Assembly: GCA_016281495.1 (NCBI GenBank)
Contig: JAEEIU010000055.1
Coordinates: 17,957-81,956 of the forward strand
Length of the DNA stretch: 64,000 bases
Source of the DNA: Treponema sp.
GTDB lineage: Bacteria > Spirochaetota > Spirochaetia > Treponematales > Treponemataceae
Direction of reading: 5' to 3'
Shown: positions 8,253-16,606 of the stretch, one piece after another
Layout: every line of letters starts with the position of its first letter
Position numbering within the stretch: position 1 is the first letter of the stretch
Translations under genes and position numbers: made by a program
Notes under the pieces: model-generated
Told to the model about the DNA's origin: nothing
Databases searched by the model: none
The model's input: the letters and a program-made list of their open reading frames with translations, nothing else

Positions 8253-9314
8253 ATGGCAAAGGAAAAAAAAGGCAACAAGATCATATTTGCACTCATCCTG
8301 TTCAGCATTCTTTACATTGTGTTCTCAATCAAAATGCTCAAGACAGAGTTGCATCTAACTCCGGAATGGACTGTCGACATCAGCTCCGTGGATGAGGAAA
8401 TCAAAGGTGGTACTCCGCTTGCATTCAGGCTTGGTCAGGACATCGGATATTTTACTCCAGACGGCAAGATCCTATCCCACATTCCATACCCCGTAAAGGC
8501 AACGATCTCTGACAGCCGCTATTCAACTTTCGGCTTTGACAGCCAGAGCGCAGATTTTTATGCACCCGACGGAAGCTTGTCCGGAACCATAAACGAACAG
8601 GGGTTCCCGTTTTTCCAGGATGACAGGATGTTCATTTTTTTGCCGGGAGGAACTTCCTTTGCCGCACTTGATTCCTCAGGTAAAAGAAAATACACGTATG
8701 ACTATTACGCACCCATCACGGCTTTCGATTCATGTGATACAGCATGTGTCGCCGGGTATTCGGACGGTACAATTACATCAATCCTGAATGACGGAACGGT
8801 GAACCAGAGCTTTGCCCCGGGTGGCAGCGAGATTGAGGTGATACTTGGAGCCGCAATTTCCCCAGACGGCAGCATGATTGCCTGCATATCCGGACAAAAC
8901 CAGCAGCGTTTCCTCGTATCCAAAAAGAATGAGGGAAGCATCAACGGAAAGATCACCTATCATGAATACCTTCCAAAGAGCTTTAACACTCAGACTCTGG
9001 TTCAATTCAATAAGGCAGGAGACAAGGTTTTCTTCAACTACAACGGCGGACTCGGCATAGTTGACCTTGAAAAGAACAAGAGCTCCCATGTTCCGATTGA
9101 AGGAAGGATCATACAGATTCAGGAGTCTTCCGACCTGCTTTTCATCCTGAGCAAGGACTCAGAAAACTACACCCTTACCGGAATTGAGCTTATTGACCAC
9201 CCCATACTCCAGTTTTCGTTCAAGGCTGACTGTGCATTCATCAGGACTGTCGATAACGCGCTTTTTATAGGTCGTGACAACAAGATTTCACGGCTTACCA
9301 TCTCAAGGAAATAA
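8253..9314 (+). CDS. Membrane-anchored propeller-like protein of unknown function
   Basis: A 353-residue protein with an N-terminal anchor (residues 9-30, KIIFALILFSILYIVFSIKM). The rest is beta-rich with recurring short strands and D/G turns (FTPDGKIL, YAPDGSLSG, ISPDGSMIACISG, FNYNGGLGIVDLEKN), like a degenerate WD40/PD40 beta-propeller. Such domains usually bind proteins or glycans at the cell surface; no catalytic residues stand out. GGGGG precedes the ATG. It sits 53 nt after the ParB-like gene and 15 nt before the M23-like gene, consistent with one transcript and an envelope role. Confidence 0.75.
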   Translation: MAKEKKGNKIIFALILFSILYIVFSIKMLKTELHLTPEWTVDISSVDEEIKGGTPLAFRLGQDIGYFTPDGKILSHIPYPVKATISDSRYSTFGFDSQSADFYAPDGSLSGTINEQGFPFFQDDRMFIFLPGGTSFAALDSSGKRKYTYDYYAPITAFDSCDTACVAGYSDGTITSILNDGTVNQSFAPGGSEIEVILGAAISPDGSMIACISGQNQQRFLVSKKNEGSINGKITYHEYLPKSFNTQTLVQFNKAGDKVFFNYNGGLGIVDLEKNKSSHVPIEGRIIQIQESSDLLFILSKDSENYTLTGIELIDHPILQFSFKADCAFIRTVDNALFIGRDNKISRLTISRK

Positions 9315-9329
9315 TGGCGGGATATGAAT

Positions 9330-10205
9330 ATGAAAAAAAAGATAATTAAGGCATGCATCATGGTGTCAGTGGCGGCAATAACGGCAATAGCGTTTGCATT
9401 CGACTGGCCGCAGGAAGCCCCCTCTACAGACGCATTTTTCTCTTACTTTGCACAGCTGCGTGGAGGAGCATTTGAGACATCCCTCATCTTCAGGGACAAC
9501 GCCACCGTAACGGCAACAGAAACAGGGGATATTGCAGCCATTATCACCGAACATACCAATGACATGGGCTGGTTTGATTCAACTCTTGGCAATGCGGTCA
9601 TTCTTGTGCACGATGATGACTTTTCAACAGTATACGGAAACATAGACGAAGAAAGCATTAACCCGGACCTTTTTTACGGGACCACAGTTGAAGTGGGAAC
9701 TGAACTGGGAGTAAGCGGCAACTCTGGCTGGCAGAACGGACAAAGCTGTCTTGAATTCCAGGTCCTTGACTTAAAAAGCGAGGCATCCATAAACCCAAGG
9801 AACCTTATGCCCCATATGAGGAACGAGCTTCCGCTGGAGATTGGAAAGGTCACCGTAAGGAATGAGGAAGGAACATCCTGGGATCTTGCAAACACAAGGA
9901 TAATACCGTCTGGACGCTATTCGATTTACCACGCAAGGCAAAGCGTGGCAGTACCATACAAGACAAAAATCGCCCTGAACGGAGCCTCAATAGAGACAAT
10001 CAGCTATGACAGGATCAAGGCAGAAAATGGAGAACTTTGCATTTACGGCAACAGCTCCTACTCATGCAACGAGGTTTATCCGGACGAGGACAGGCAGCTT
10101 CTTGGAGTACTTCAGCTTCCAAAGGGAAAGAACACCCTTACAATAACGATTCAGGACATTACGGGATTCGAAAAGCAGGCCTCATACACCCTGGACATAT
10201 ATTGA
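9330..10205 (+). CDS. Secreted degenerate M23 (LytM-like) domain protein
   Basis: A signal peptide (MKKKIIKACIMVSVAAITA, cleavage near AFAF) leads into a LytM-like domain at about residues 50-155: GNAVILVHDDDFSTVYGNID, then VEVGTELGVSGNSGWQNGQS, then CLEFQV. In active M23 peptidases these read xHxxxxxTxYxHL and HLHFE. Here the second His is Asn and the HxH motif is lost, so a non-catalytic, EnvC/NlpD-type activator or binding role is more likely. The C-terminal 130 residues form an extra beta domain. The ATG at 9330 has GGCGGGA seven bases upstream; the ATG at 9324 is too close to it. Confidence 0.78.
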   Translation: MKKKIIKACIMVSVAAITAIAFAFDWPQEAPSTDAFFSYFAQLRGGAFETSLIFRDNATVTATETGDIAAIITEHTNDMGWFDSTLGNAVILVHDDDFSTVYGNIDEESINPDLFYGTTVEVGTELGVSGNSGWQNGQSCLEFQVLDLKSEASINPRNLMPHMRNELPLEIGKVTVRNEEGTSWDLANTRIIPSGRYSIYHARQSVAVPYKTKIALNGASIETISYDRIKAENGELCIYGNSSYSCNEVYPDEDRQLLGVLQLPKGKNTLTITIQDITGFEKQASYTLDIY

Positions 10206-10223
10206 TCCTGGGTTTCCCTAATC

Positions 10224-11426
10224 CTATTTGATTGCCCTTAGGATTATGCCGCCACCAGATGTAATTCCGTCACGATAGAAAACCACGGATTGTCCTGGGG
10301 CTACCGCACGCTGAGGCTCATCAAAAGTCACTTTCACAGCCTTTCCGCACAGTTCCTCGCCATCTTCCGCGCTGTAGGGTTCAATTGTAGCGCTTACAGG
10401 CCTTGAGGCAAGCCTTATCTTAACCATGGCCTTAAAGCTGCACTCCGGGTTATAGTCGGCAGGCCACACAAGGTCATCCGCAATCAGTCCGGCACAGAAC
10501 AGGTCGCTGTCTTTTCCCAGAACAACAAGATTCTTTTCTTTGTCTATAGCCGCCACATACAGCGGTTCCTTTGCACTTACACCAAGTCCCCTTCTCTGTC
10601 CGATGGTATAATGCTCAATTCCCCGGTGCTTTCCCAGAACCTTACCGTCCATGTCGATTATGTCACCTGGTACAGAAGGCCTGTCGCTGAAAAGTGCATC
10701 AAGCATCTCCGGCGGAATGAAATCCTGGCTTTCCTCGCGTTTTGCGGCCTCAAGATTCCTTTCCCCTGCCATCTGGAAAACTTCTTTTTTCGTATGAGTT
10801 CCAAGCGGAAACCTGACCTTCTCTAGGACATCCGACGGAATCCTGTACAGGAAATATGCCTGGTCCTTTGTTGAATCCATGGCAATGGCAATTTGTGCAG
10901 GCCTTTTTTCGGCATTCTCGTTTTGAACGGCCCCTTCCCCATACTGGCTCGCTATGTTTCCGTCACCCCTTACGACAGAGGCATAATGCCCCGTGCAAAA
11001 ATAATCATATTCAATCCCCAGGCTTTTGATTCCTGCAAGAAGGGCACCGAATTTTATGAAACGGTTGCAGCGGATGCATGGATTTGGTGTTCGCCCAGAG
11101 CGGTATTCTTTCTTAAAATAATCAAGAACCTGAACCTTGTATTCCCCGCTTACGTCAATTACATGATACGGAATATCGTGTTCGGCACAGAATTTGCGGC
11201 ATTCCTCTATGTCAAGCTTTTCGCCGGGACCATAGCAGCTGTCGTGAAAAACCGCGTTCTCAGGGAAATCAAGCTCTCCTTCTTTCCACAAGGCCATCGT
11301 CACTCCGGTAACAATGCATCCTTTTTCCTTGAGTAAAAGAGCTGTCATCGTGGAATCAACTCCACCCGACATTCCCACAACAACCCTGTCGCCTTTATCC
11401 GGCATCTTCAGATTCTCGAATTTCAT
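10224..11426 (-). CDS. mnmA: tRNA-specific 2-thiouridylase MnmA (variant)
   Basis: MnmA activates U34 of Lys/Glu/Gln tRNAs with ATP and inserts sulfur. The 400-residue product has the PP-loop motif GMSGGVDST (residues 18-26), the first catalytic cysteine region TPNPCIRCNRFIKFGAL, TGHYA, and the C-terminal IGQRRGLGV and PGQSVVFY motifs. The second catalytic cysteine, usually in a DSxxICF-type motif, is missing: the sequence reads EESQDFIPPE. An extra SCYGPGEKLDIEECRKFC insert resembles MnmA variants of anaerobes as I recall them. It converges on the M23-like gene with an 18-nt gap. No Shine-Dalgarno sequence precedes the ATG and the promoter places the transcript start at it. Confidence 0.9.
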   Translation of the reverse strand: MKFENLKMPDKGDRVVVGMSGGVDSTMTALLLKEKGCIVTGVTMALWKEGELDFPENAVFHDSCYGPGEKLDIEECRKFCAEHDIPYHVIDVSGEYKVQVLDYFKKEYRSGRTPNPCIRCNRFIKFGALLAGIKSLGIEYDYFCTGHYASVVRGDGNIASQYGEGAVQNENAEKRPAQIAIAMDSTKDQAYFLYRIPSDVLEKVRFPLGTHTKKEVFQMAGERNLEAAKREESQDFIPPEMLDALFSDRPSVPGDIIDMDGKVLGKHRGIEHYTIGQRRGLGVSAKEPLYVAAIDKEKNLVVLGKDSDLFCAGLIADDLVWPADYNPECSFKAMVKIRLASRPVSATIEPYSAEDGEELCGKAVKVTFDEPQRAVAPGQSVVFYRDGITSGGGIILRAIK

Positions 11427-11432
11427 GAGGCC

Positions 11433-11461
11433 ATGATACAGGAAAAAGCGATAAGATTCAA
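11433..11461 (-). promoter_or_regulatory. Promoter of mnmA, giving a leaderless transcript
   Basis: Minus strand TTGAAT (11456-11461) and TATCAT (11433-11438) are 17 bp apart. The predicted start lies 6-7 nt beyond the -10, at the A of the mnmA ATG (11426). No AGGAGG-like sequence precedes that ATG. Confidence 0.55.
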
Positions 11462-11505
11462 CTTATTTTGCCCTATAAGTTTTGCCACAAAAAACCCCGC
11501 TTGTC

Positions 11506-11534
11506 TTGTTAAACTTATAACTATAGTTTATAAT
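11506..11534 (+). promoter_or_regulatory. Promoter of the ankyrin gene, giving a leaderless transcript
   Basis: TTGTTA (11506-11511) and a perfect TATAAT (11529-11534) are 17 bp apart. Only seven bases separate the -10 from the ATG at 11542, so transcription should start at or one base before the start codon. There is no ribosome binding site. Confidence 0.6.
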
Positions 11535-11541
11535 GTAATTC

Positions 11542-12468
11542 ATGAACTGGTTAATTATAGCACCTGACTTGCAGAACAAGAACGTAAAGAAAATCGAGGA
11601 CTTTCTCATTAAGCAAAAAGAGGAAATGCCTGATGAAATTTTCATCTCCTCAGAGACTAAGCAGGACGAGCTTCTTGAATGCATAAAATCAATAAACAAA
11701 GCCTCACATTGTGTCATCCTTGATGCAGAGAAGATTTCCGCCTTTGCAGAATATAATTACATAATCGGATTCCTTGCCGGAAAAAAGGTTGAAACCCTCA
11801 TTCAGAACAATTCAAAGGATCTTAAGTTTGAGTCACTTGAAATCGAACTGACCGGTTTGATAAGGACATATCCGAACTTTACAGATTTGTTTTCTGCACT
11901 CAAAAAGGATTTTAGCCGGCTAAAGGAAGTTGACGACGTTCACAACTCGCTAATACGACTTTTGACCATGGGCATTCCGTTTACAGCAGACAGCTTTGCC
12001 CATTATCTGGAAAAAGACAAGCCGGAAATATACAACATGTTCATTGACGCGGGAATGTCCATAAACGCAAAGACAAGCGAGGGTGTTCCCCTTTTAAGCA
12101 TTGCGGTACGCAGTGACCATTTTGATCAGGTTAAATGGCTTTTGGATCTTGGTGCCGACATCAATGCAATCTCCGGTGACAGGGGTTATACGGCCGTTAT
12201 GGATGCCGTGTGGCGCAAGAATTTTGACATTACCAAATTCCTGGTTGACAAGGGAGCAGACCTCAGCGTCGTAAGTTCCGACGGACAGCCGATTCTTGTT
12301 CTTGCAGTAGGAAACGGAAATGAAAAAATCGTAAAGCTTTTGCTCGAAAGCGGTGCGGATGCGGATTTGCAGGACAGCATGGGAATGAGCGCAAGGGGAT
12401 ATGCCAACCTGTTTAAAAAACCCGGCATGGTCGAGGTCATGGCCCAGTTCCCAAAGAAAGAGGAATAA
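11542..12468 (+). CDS. Ankyrin-repeat protein with TIR/deoxyribosyltransferase-like N-terminal domain
   Basis: A 308-residue protein with no signal peptide. Residues 1-90 have the layout of small Rossmann-type TIR or nucleoside 2-deoxyribosyltransferase folds: a first strand MNWLIIAPDL, a strand SHCVILDA, then FAEYNYIIGFLAGKKVETLI, where a Glu before a small-residue helix and a GK turn recall the E...GxAxAxGK pattern. Residues about 165-300 contain four ankyrin repeats (DHFDQVKWLLDLGADIN, KNFDITKFLVDKGADLS, NGNEKIVKLLLESGADADLQ). The ankyrin call is firm. The N-terminal fold is inferred from pattern only and its enzymatic activity is unknown. murG follows after 3 nt, making this the first gene of the murG run. 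Confidence 0.8.
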   Translation: MNWLIIAPDLQNKNVKKIEDFLIKQKEEMPDEIFISSETKQDELLECIKSINKASHCVILDAEKISAFAEYNYIIGFLAGKKVETLIQNNSKDLKFESLEIELTGLIRTYPNFTDLFSALKKDFSRLKEVDDVHNSLIRLLTMGIPFTADSFAHYLEKDKPEIYNMFIDAGMSINAKTSEGVPLLSIAVRSDHFDQVKWLLDLGADINAISGDRGYTAVMDAVWRKNFDITKFLVDKGADLSVVSSDGQPILVLAVGNGNEKIVKLLLESGADADLQDSMGMSARGYANLFKKPGMVEVMAQFPKKEE

Positions 12469-12471
12469 ACG

Positions 12472-13617
12472 ATGGAAGATACATACAAGGTCGTGTTTGC
12501 AGGCGGTGGAAGCGGCGGCCACATTTACCCGGGAATAGCGGTAGCCGATGCACTAAAGACTGAGGCAGAAAAACGCGGAATAAAAATTGAGATTTACTGG
12601 ATTGGAAATAAAACAGGAATTGACAAATCCATCCTGGAGAAAAACCTTGTGACTGAGGGAGGAAGCATCACAGCCTTTTACGGCATCTCCTGCGGAAAGC
12701 TCAGGCGCTATCTTTCGTTCAAGAATTTCACAGACATGTTCCGCATCATTAGCGGATATTTCCAGTCAAAAAAAATATTAAAGAAAATCAGGCCGATCTG
12801 CCTTTTTTCCAAGGGTGGATTTGTAAGCGTCACCCCTTGCCGTGCAGCAAAAAGCCTCAAGGTCCCCTACTACACCCATGAATGTGACTTTACGCCCGGA
12901 CTAGCGACAAGGCTCAATTCAAAACATGCATCAAAAATTTTACTGTCATATGAAGAGACAAAGAAATTCTTTTCTGCTGATGTTGAAAAATGCACTGTTA
13001 CGGGAAATCCTGTAAGGCCCATTTTCTGGGAAGACAACAGCGCAAAAGGCCTTGACTTCCTTAAGATTGAACATGGCCACAAAAAGCCCGTCCTGCTTGT
13101 CATAGGTGGAAGCCTTGGTGCCAGCCAGATAAACTCACTTGTAAGCGAAAACCTTGAATGGCTTTGCGAGCGTTTTATTGTCGTGCATCAGACAGGAAAA
13201 CAGTGGGCACAGGAACATCCGGAAACATTCCAGAAGGCAGACGAAAACTACAAGCCCTTTGAATTCATTTATGCGGAAATGCCGTGGGTTTTGCAGGCAA
13301 GCGATGTTGTCCTTTCCAGGGCCGGAGCAAATTCTCTTTGGGAATGTGCTGTCTGTGAAAAACCGATGCTCTTGATTCCACTATGCGGATCCGGAACAAG
13401 GGGAGATCAGGTTGACAATGCAAAATATCTTGAGGACAAGGGAGCCGCTATCACTCTTATAGGAGATAAAGCAACCGGAGACAGCCTTAAGGAACGACTT
13501 GAGCTTCTGACACATGAAGAGCAAAGGAAACAGCTTTCACTTTCATGCCGCAAGCTTACAGGCGAAACAAAAAGCGCAGTTACAATCGCAAATATAATTT
13601 TGGAAGGTATCAAATGA
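12472..13617 (+). CDS. murG: MurG, UDP-GlcNAc transferase making lipid II
   Basis: MurG transfers GlcNAc from UDP-GlcNAc to lipid I on the inner face of the cytoplasmic membrane. The 381-residue product has the N-terminal glycine-rich motif FAGGGSGGHIYPGIAVADAL (residues 9-28), the second loop LLVIGGSLGASQIN, and the donor-site region VVLSRAGANSLWE followed by PMLLIPL. The length is somewhat above the usual 355-365. The start is 3 nt after the ankyrin gene; its TGA overlaps the next ATG (ATGA at 13614-13617), so the downstream membrane protein is translationally coupled. Confidence 0.95.
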   Translation: MEDTYKVVFAGGGSGGHIYPGIAVADALKTEAEKRGIKIEIYWIGNKTGIDKSILEKNLVTEGGSITAFYGISCGKLRRYLSFKNFTDMFRIISGYFQSKKILKKIRPICLFSKGGFVSVTPCRAAKSLKVPYYTHECDFTPGLATRLNSKHASKILLSYEETKKFFSADVEKCTVTGNPVRPIFWEDNSAKGLDFLKIEHGHKKPVLLVIGGSLGASQINSLVSENLEWLCERFIVVHQTGKQWAQEHPETFQKADENYKPFEFIYAEMPWVLQASDVVLSRAGANSLWECAVCEKPMLLIPLCGSGTRGDQVDNAKYLEDKGAAITLIGDKATGDSLKERLELLTHEEQRKQLSLSCRKLTGETKSAVTIANIILEGIK

Positions 13618-14102
13618 CATTTACAATTTTGGATTTAATCTTTGTAGCCATCATCATCCTTTGTATCGTAATGGGTCTTGTAAAGGGATTCATTGATTCT
13701 GTATTCGACAAGGCGGCACCACTTGTTGCGGTATTCGGAGCATTCCTTTTCTGCAGAAGGCTGGCCCTCTACCTTTCCCCTTACATCAAGAATTCCGTCG
13801 TTGCAATAGCCGTATCATTCATCGGATTATTCATTGTCCTGTTCATTGTCGTAAAGATAATTCAAGTCATCATCGGAAAACTATTCGACAACGAAATACT
13901 TGACGGCCTCAACCGAACGTTAGGTTTTGCATTCGGTCTAATCGAAAGCCTTGCGTTAATCTGCATCATAATCTGGGTATTAAAGAAATTTCCGTTCTTT
14001 GACTTTAACCCATATCTTGAAAACAGTTTGTTCTTCAGGCTGTATCAGAACATCCTAATACCGGCATCTCAGGTTGTCGGAGGAACAGGAACAAATGTTT
14101 GA
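13614..14102 (+). CDS. CvpA-family membrane protein
   Basis: A 162-residue protein with four hydrophobic segments (about residues 5-22, 28-45, 58-82, 100-122) and the N-terminal pattern of the CvpA family: LDLIFVAIIILCIVMGLVKG, then a helix after GFIDSVFDKAAPL. Family members are inner-membrane proteins linked in other bacteria to colicin V export and envelope stress; the mechanism is unclear. The start at 13614 follows GGAAGG and overlaps the murG stop. An in-frame ATG at 13545 lies inside murG and is not used here. The end overlaps the next gene by 8 nt. Confidence 0.82.
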   Translation: MTFTILDLIFVAIIILCIVMGLVKGFIDSVFDKAAPLVAVFGAFLFCRRLALYLSPYIKNSVVAIAVSFIGLFIVLFIVVKIIQVIIGKLFDNEILDGLNRTLGFAFGLIESLALICIIIWVLKKFPFFDFNPYLENSLFFRLYQNILIPASQVVGGTGTNV

Positions 14103-15348
14103 GAATGTGCTTCACCAGAGCGCAACGGATTTACTTTCTGATGACATTGCAAAAAACTCATTGCCTCCGTCCATTTTACTTGCAGGTCCGGCAGGTTCTG
14201 GCAAACTTACAACCGCACTTGAACTTGCCCGAATCCTAAGCTGCACAAATTCCTCTGCTAAAGGAGCATGGAACTGTACATGTCAGGCATGCAGCAAACA
14301 CAAGGCCATGGTAAGCCAGTCAATGCTTTTGTGCGGACCTTCATCCAGAACACTTGAAATATCAGCTGCAAAGGCGACATTGCTTTCTCAGAATGCAAAT
14401 GCAACAAGCCATGTGGAGGCATCAAGATATCTTTACCTAAGGGCAGTAAGGAAACTCACGCTAAGATTTTCTCCAATACTTTGGGAAGGAGAAGACAAGC
14501 TTTCAAAATTCTCACCTATCCTTCAGTCAATTGACGAGAACCTTGAATATCTTGAACCAGGCAGAACACTTCCATCTGGAGAAGAGCTTGGCAAAATACT
14601 TGATGAAGTTGAAAAACTTACCTCAAAACTTGAATCAACCTATCTGTATCAAAGCCTTCCGGTCTCGCAGATAAGGAACATTTCTTCATGGGCGCATCTT
14701 AGCTCAACAAGCGGGAAAAAAGTCGTCATCATAGAAAATGCGGAAAAGATGGCAGACAGCCCAAGAAACGCACTTTTAAAAATACTAGAAGAACCTCCGG
14801 CCGACGTACTGTTTGTCCTTACAACTGAACAGAGAGGAGCCATTCTTCCCACAATACTTTCCAGAGTCAGGACCTATACTTTTTTTGACCGCACAAAAGA
14901 ACATCAGCAGGAAGTAATAAACAGGGTTTTCCATTATGACTCGGTATACCGTGGCAAAACGGTTCCAGACAGCATTAACGACTTCCTTCAGATATATCTT
15001 CCCGTTCATCCAGCTACAATTAAAAACAATGCCGTTGCATTCTTCAAGACGGTGGCACAAGGACATGTCCCTGACATTCCTGCCATCGTTTCTTCATGCG
15101 GCAATTTTGAGATAAAGGCCCTGTTCAAGCTCTTTATGGAAGACCTGATTTCTTTTCAGGCACCACTTGCCTCAAGTGCACAGGGAGCATCCGCTTCAGC
15201 CATGTTGATGGACACATTCAGGAAAATCTACAGCGACGTAATCCTCTACCGCCAAAAGCCCGCATCAGCACTAGAGGAACTTACACGGGAAATACTCCAC
15301 ATAAACCGGATGCACGGTGGAATCTTAAGGGAGACTTTTAATGAATGA
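14095..15348 (+). CDS. holB: DNA polymerase III clamp-loader subunit (delta'/gamma family)
   Basis: A 417-residue clamp-loader AAA+ ATPase. Walker A is GPAGSGKLTT (about residues 31-40); a Cys4 zinc-binding cluster follows (CTNSSAKGAWNCTCQACSKH); later motifs are KVVIIENAEKM, NALLKILEEPP and ILSRVRTY. The SRC arginine-finger motif is SRV here. A long insert separates the zinc module from the Walker B-like region. The intact Walker A resembles gamma/tau more than E. coli delta', but there is no tau tail, so delta' is the better call. The ATG at 14095, inside the cvpA end with GGAGG 11 nt upstream, is preferred to the TTG at 14074. Confidence 0.82.
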   Translation: MFENVLHQSATDLLSDDIAKNSLPPSILLAGPAGSGKLTTALELARILSCTNSSAKGAWNCTCQACSKHKAMVSQSMLLCGPSSRTLEISAAKATLLSQNANATSHVEASRYLYLRAVRKLTLRFSPILWEGEDKLSKFSPILQSIDENLEYLEPGRTLPSGEELGKILDEVEKLTSKLESTYLYQSLPVSQIRNISSWAHLSSTSGKKVVIIENAEKMADSPRNALLKILEEPPADVLFVLTTEQRGAILPTILSRVRTYTFFDRTKEHQQEVINRVFHYDSVYRGKTVPDSINDFLQIYLPVHPATIKNNAVAFFKTVAQGHVPDIPAIVSSCGNFEIKALFKLFMEDLISFQAPLASSAQGASASAMLMDTFRKIYSDVILYRQKPASALEELTREILHINRMHGGILRETFNE

Positions 15349-16606
15349 CTTTGTAAAAAAAGCTTCACAAAAAATCTCCAAGCTTTCTCCGGAACAGCTG
15401 TCATCTTTTGTAAAGACACTCATCGGCGAAAAAGACAGGATGGATTCAATTCTTTCAAGTCTTTCCACAGGTCTCATAATCGTTGACTGTGACTGGAAGA
15501 TAATTGACCTGAACAAATCTGCCGAAAGGCTCATGCCGTTTTTAAATCACGGTGCGGACATAAAGGCGGATTCAGAACCTGTATGGACGCAAATTCTTGA
15601 CGCTGACATTTCCAATTACCTTAAAAAATGTGCGGAAGAAGACAGGACAAACGTAAATGAAGAATTTTCCATTCAGAACAACGACAGCTACAGGTTCATC
15701 ACTTTGACAGTCGTTCCCCTTGTAAAAAAAGAATGGAACGATGACGATGAGGTAACCGACACAACCATATCGGGTTCAATCATCACAATCGAAGACATAA
15801 CGGAAAAAAGGCAGCAGGAAATATTGCTCCACAGGATGGAAAGTCTTGCGAGCCTTACAAACCTAGCGGCATCAGTCGCTCACGAGATAAAAAATCCTCT
15901 TGGTGCCATAAGCATCCACATTCAGCTTCTTCAAAAAGCCGTTGCAAAGGCAAGAAAAACTGACGGTGCACTTCCTCCTGAAAAATTCATGGAGAACTAC
16001 ATCTCCGTAATCAACGAAGAAATCGACAACCTTAATAAAATTGTAGTTGACTTTTTGTTTGCCGTAAGGCCCGTTCAGGCAAACCTTCATCTTGTAAGCC
16101 CGGATGAACTTCTTTCCACATTCGTCCAGTTCTTTGGGCCGGAGCTGGAGAACAAGAACATTCAACTAAATACAAAACTTTCAGCAGGCAGTACAAGGCT
16201 TTTGCTTGACGAAAAACTATTCCGCGAAGTAATCATCAACATTACGCAGAATGCACTCTACGCTATTCAGGCCAGATATCCGGACAGGGAATCAAAACTT
16301 GGGGAAATCGCAATGGAATCATTCATAAAGAATGACTTCTATTACCTGACTATTGCCGACAACGGTTGCGGAATGGATTCAAAGACAGCAGAACACATCT
16401 TTGAGCCATACTACACCACCAAATCAAACGGCACTGGTCTTGGACTTACAACGGTTTACAAAATCATAAAGGAATTCCGCGGTGACATTGATGCAAAATC
16501 TGTACAGGACCATGGAACGGTTTTTACAATCAAGCTGCCGATACCTCAGAACAAGATAAAGCTCCTTGCAGATAATTCTAGTCTAAAAGAGGATAAACGC
16601 TCATGA
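15341..16606 (+). CDS. PAS-domain sensor histidine kinase (NtrB/AtoS-like)
   Basis: A 421-residue soluble kinase with no membrane segment. Residues about 30-150 form a PAS-like sensor (LSTGLIIVDCDWKIIDLNKS). The H-box is AASVAHEIKNPLGAISIHIQ (His about residue 183). The ATPase part has the N-box NITQNALYAIQ, G1 box DNGCGMD, F region EPYYTTKSNGTGLGL. The H-box type and the adjacent gene mark it as partner of the sigma-54 activator that follows with an ATGA overlap (16603-16606). A similar AtoS/AtoC pair has been described in Treponema denticola as I recall. The signal is unknown; a PAS ligand or redox state is possible. It overlaps the clamp-loader gene by 8 nt. Confidence 0.92.
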   Translation: MNDFVKKASQKISKLSPEQLSSFVKTLIGEKDRMDSILSSLSTGLIIVDCDWKIIDLNKSAERLMPFLNHGADIKADSEPVWTQILDADISNYLKKCAEEDRTNVNEEFSIQNNDSYRFITLTVVPLVKKEWNDDDEVTDTTISGSIITIEDITEKRQQEILLHRMESLASLTNLAASVAHEIKNPLGAISIHIQLLQKAVAKARKTDGALPPEKFMENYISVINEEIDNLNKIVVDFLFAVRPVQANLHLVSPDELLSTFVQFFGPELENKNIQLNTKLSAGSTRLLLDEKLFREVIINITQNALYAIQARYPDRESKLGEIAMESFIKNDFYYLTIADNGCGMDSKTAEHIFEPYYTTKSNGTGLGLTTVYKIIKEFRGDIDAKSVQDHGTVFTIKLPIPQNKIKLLADNSSLKEDKRS

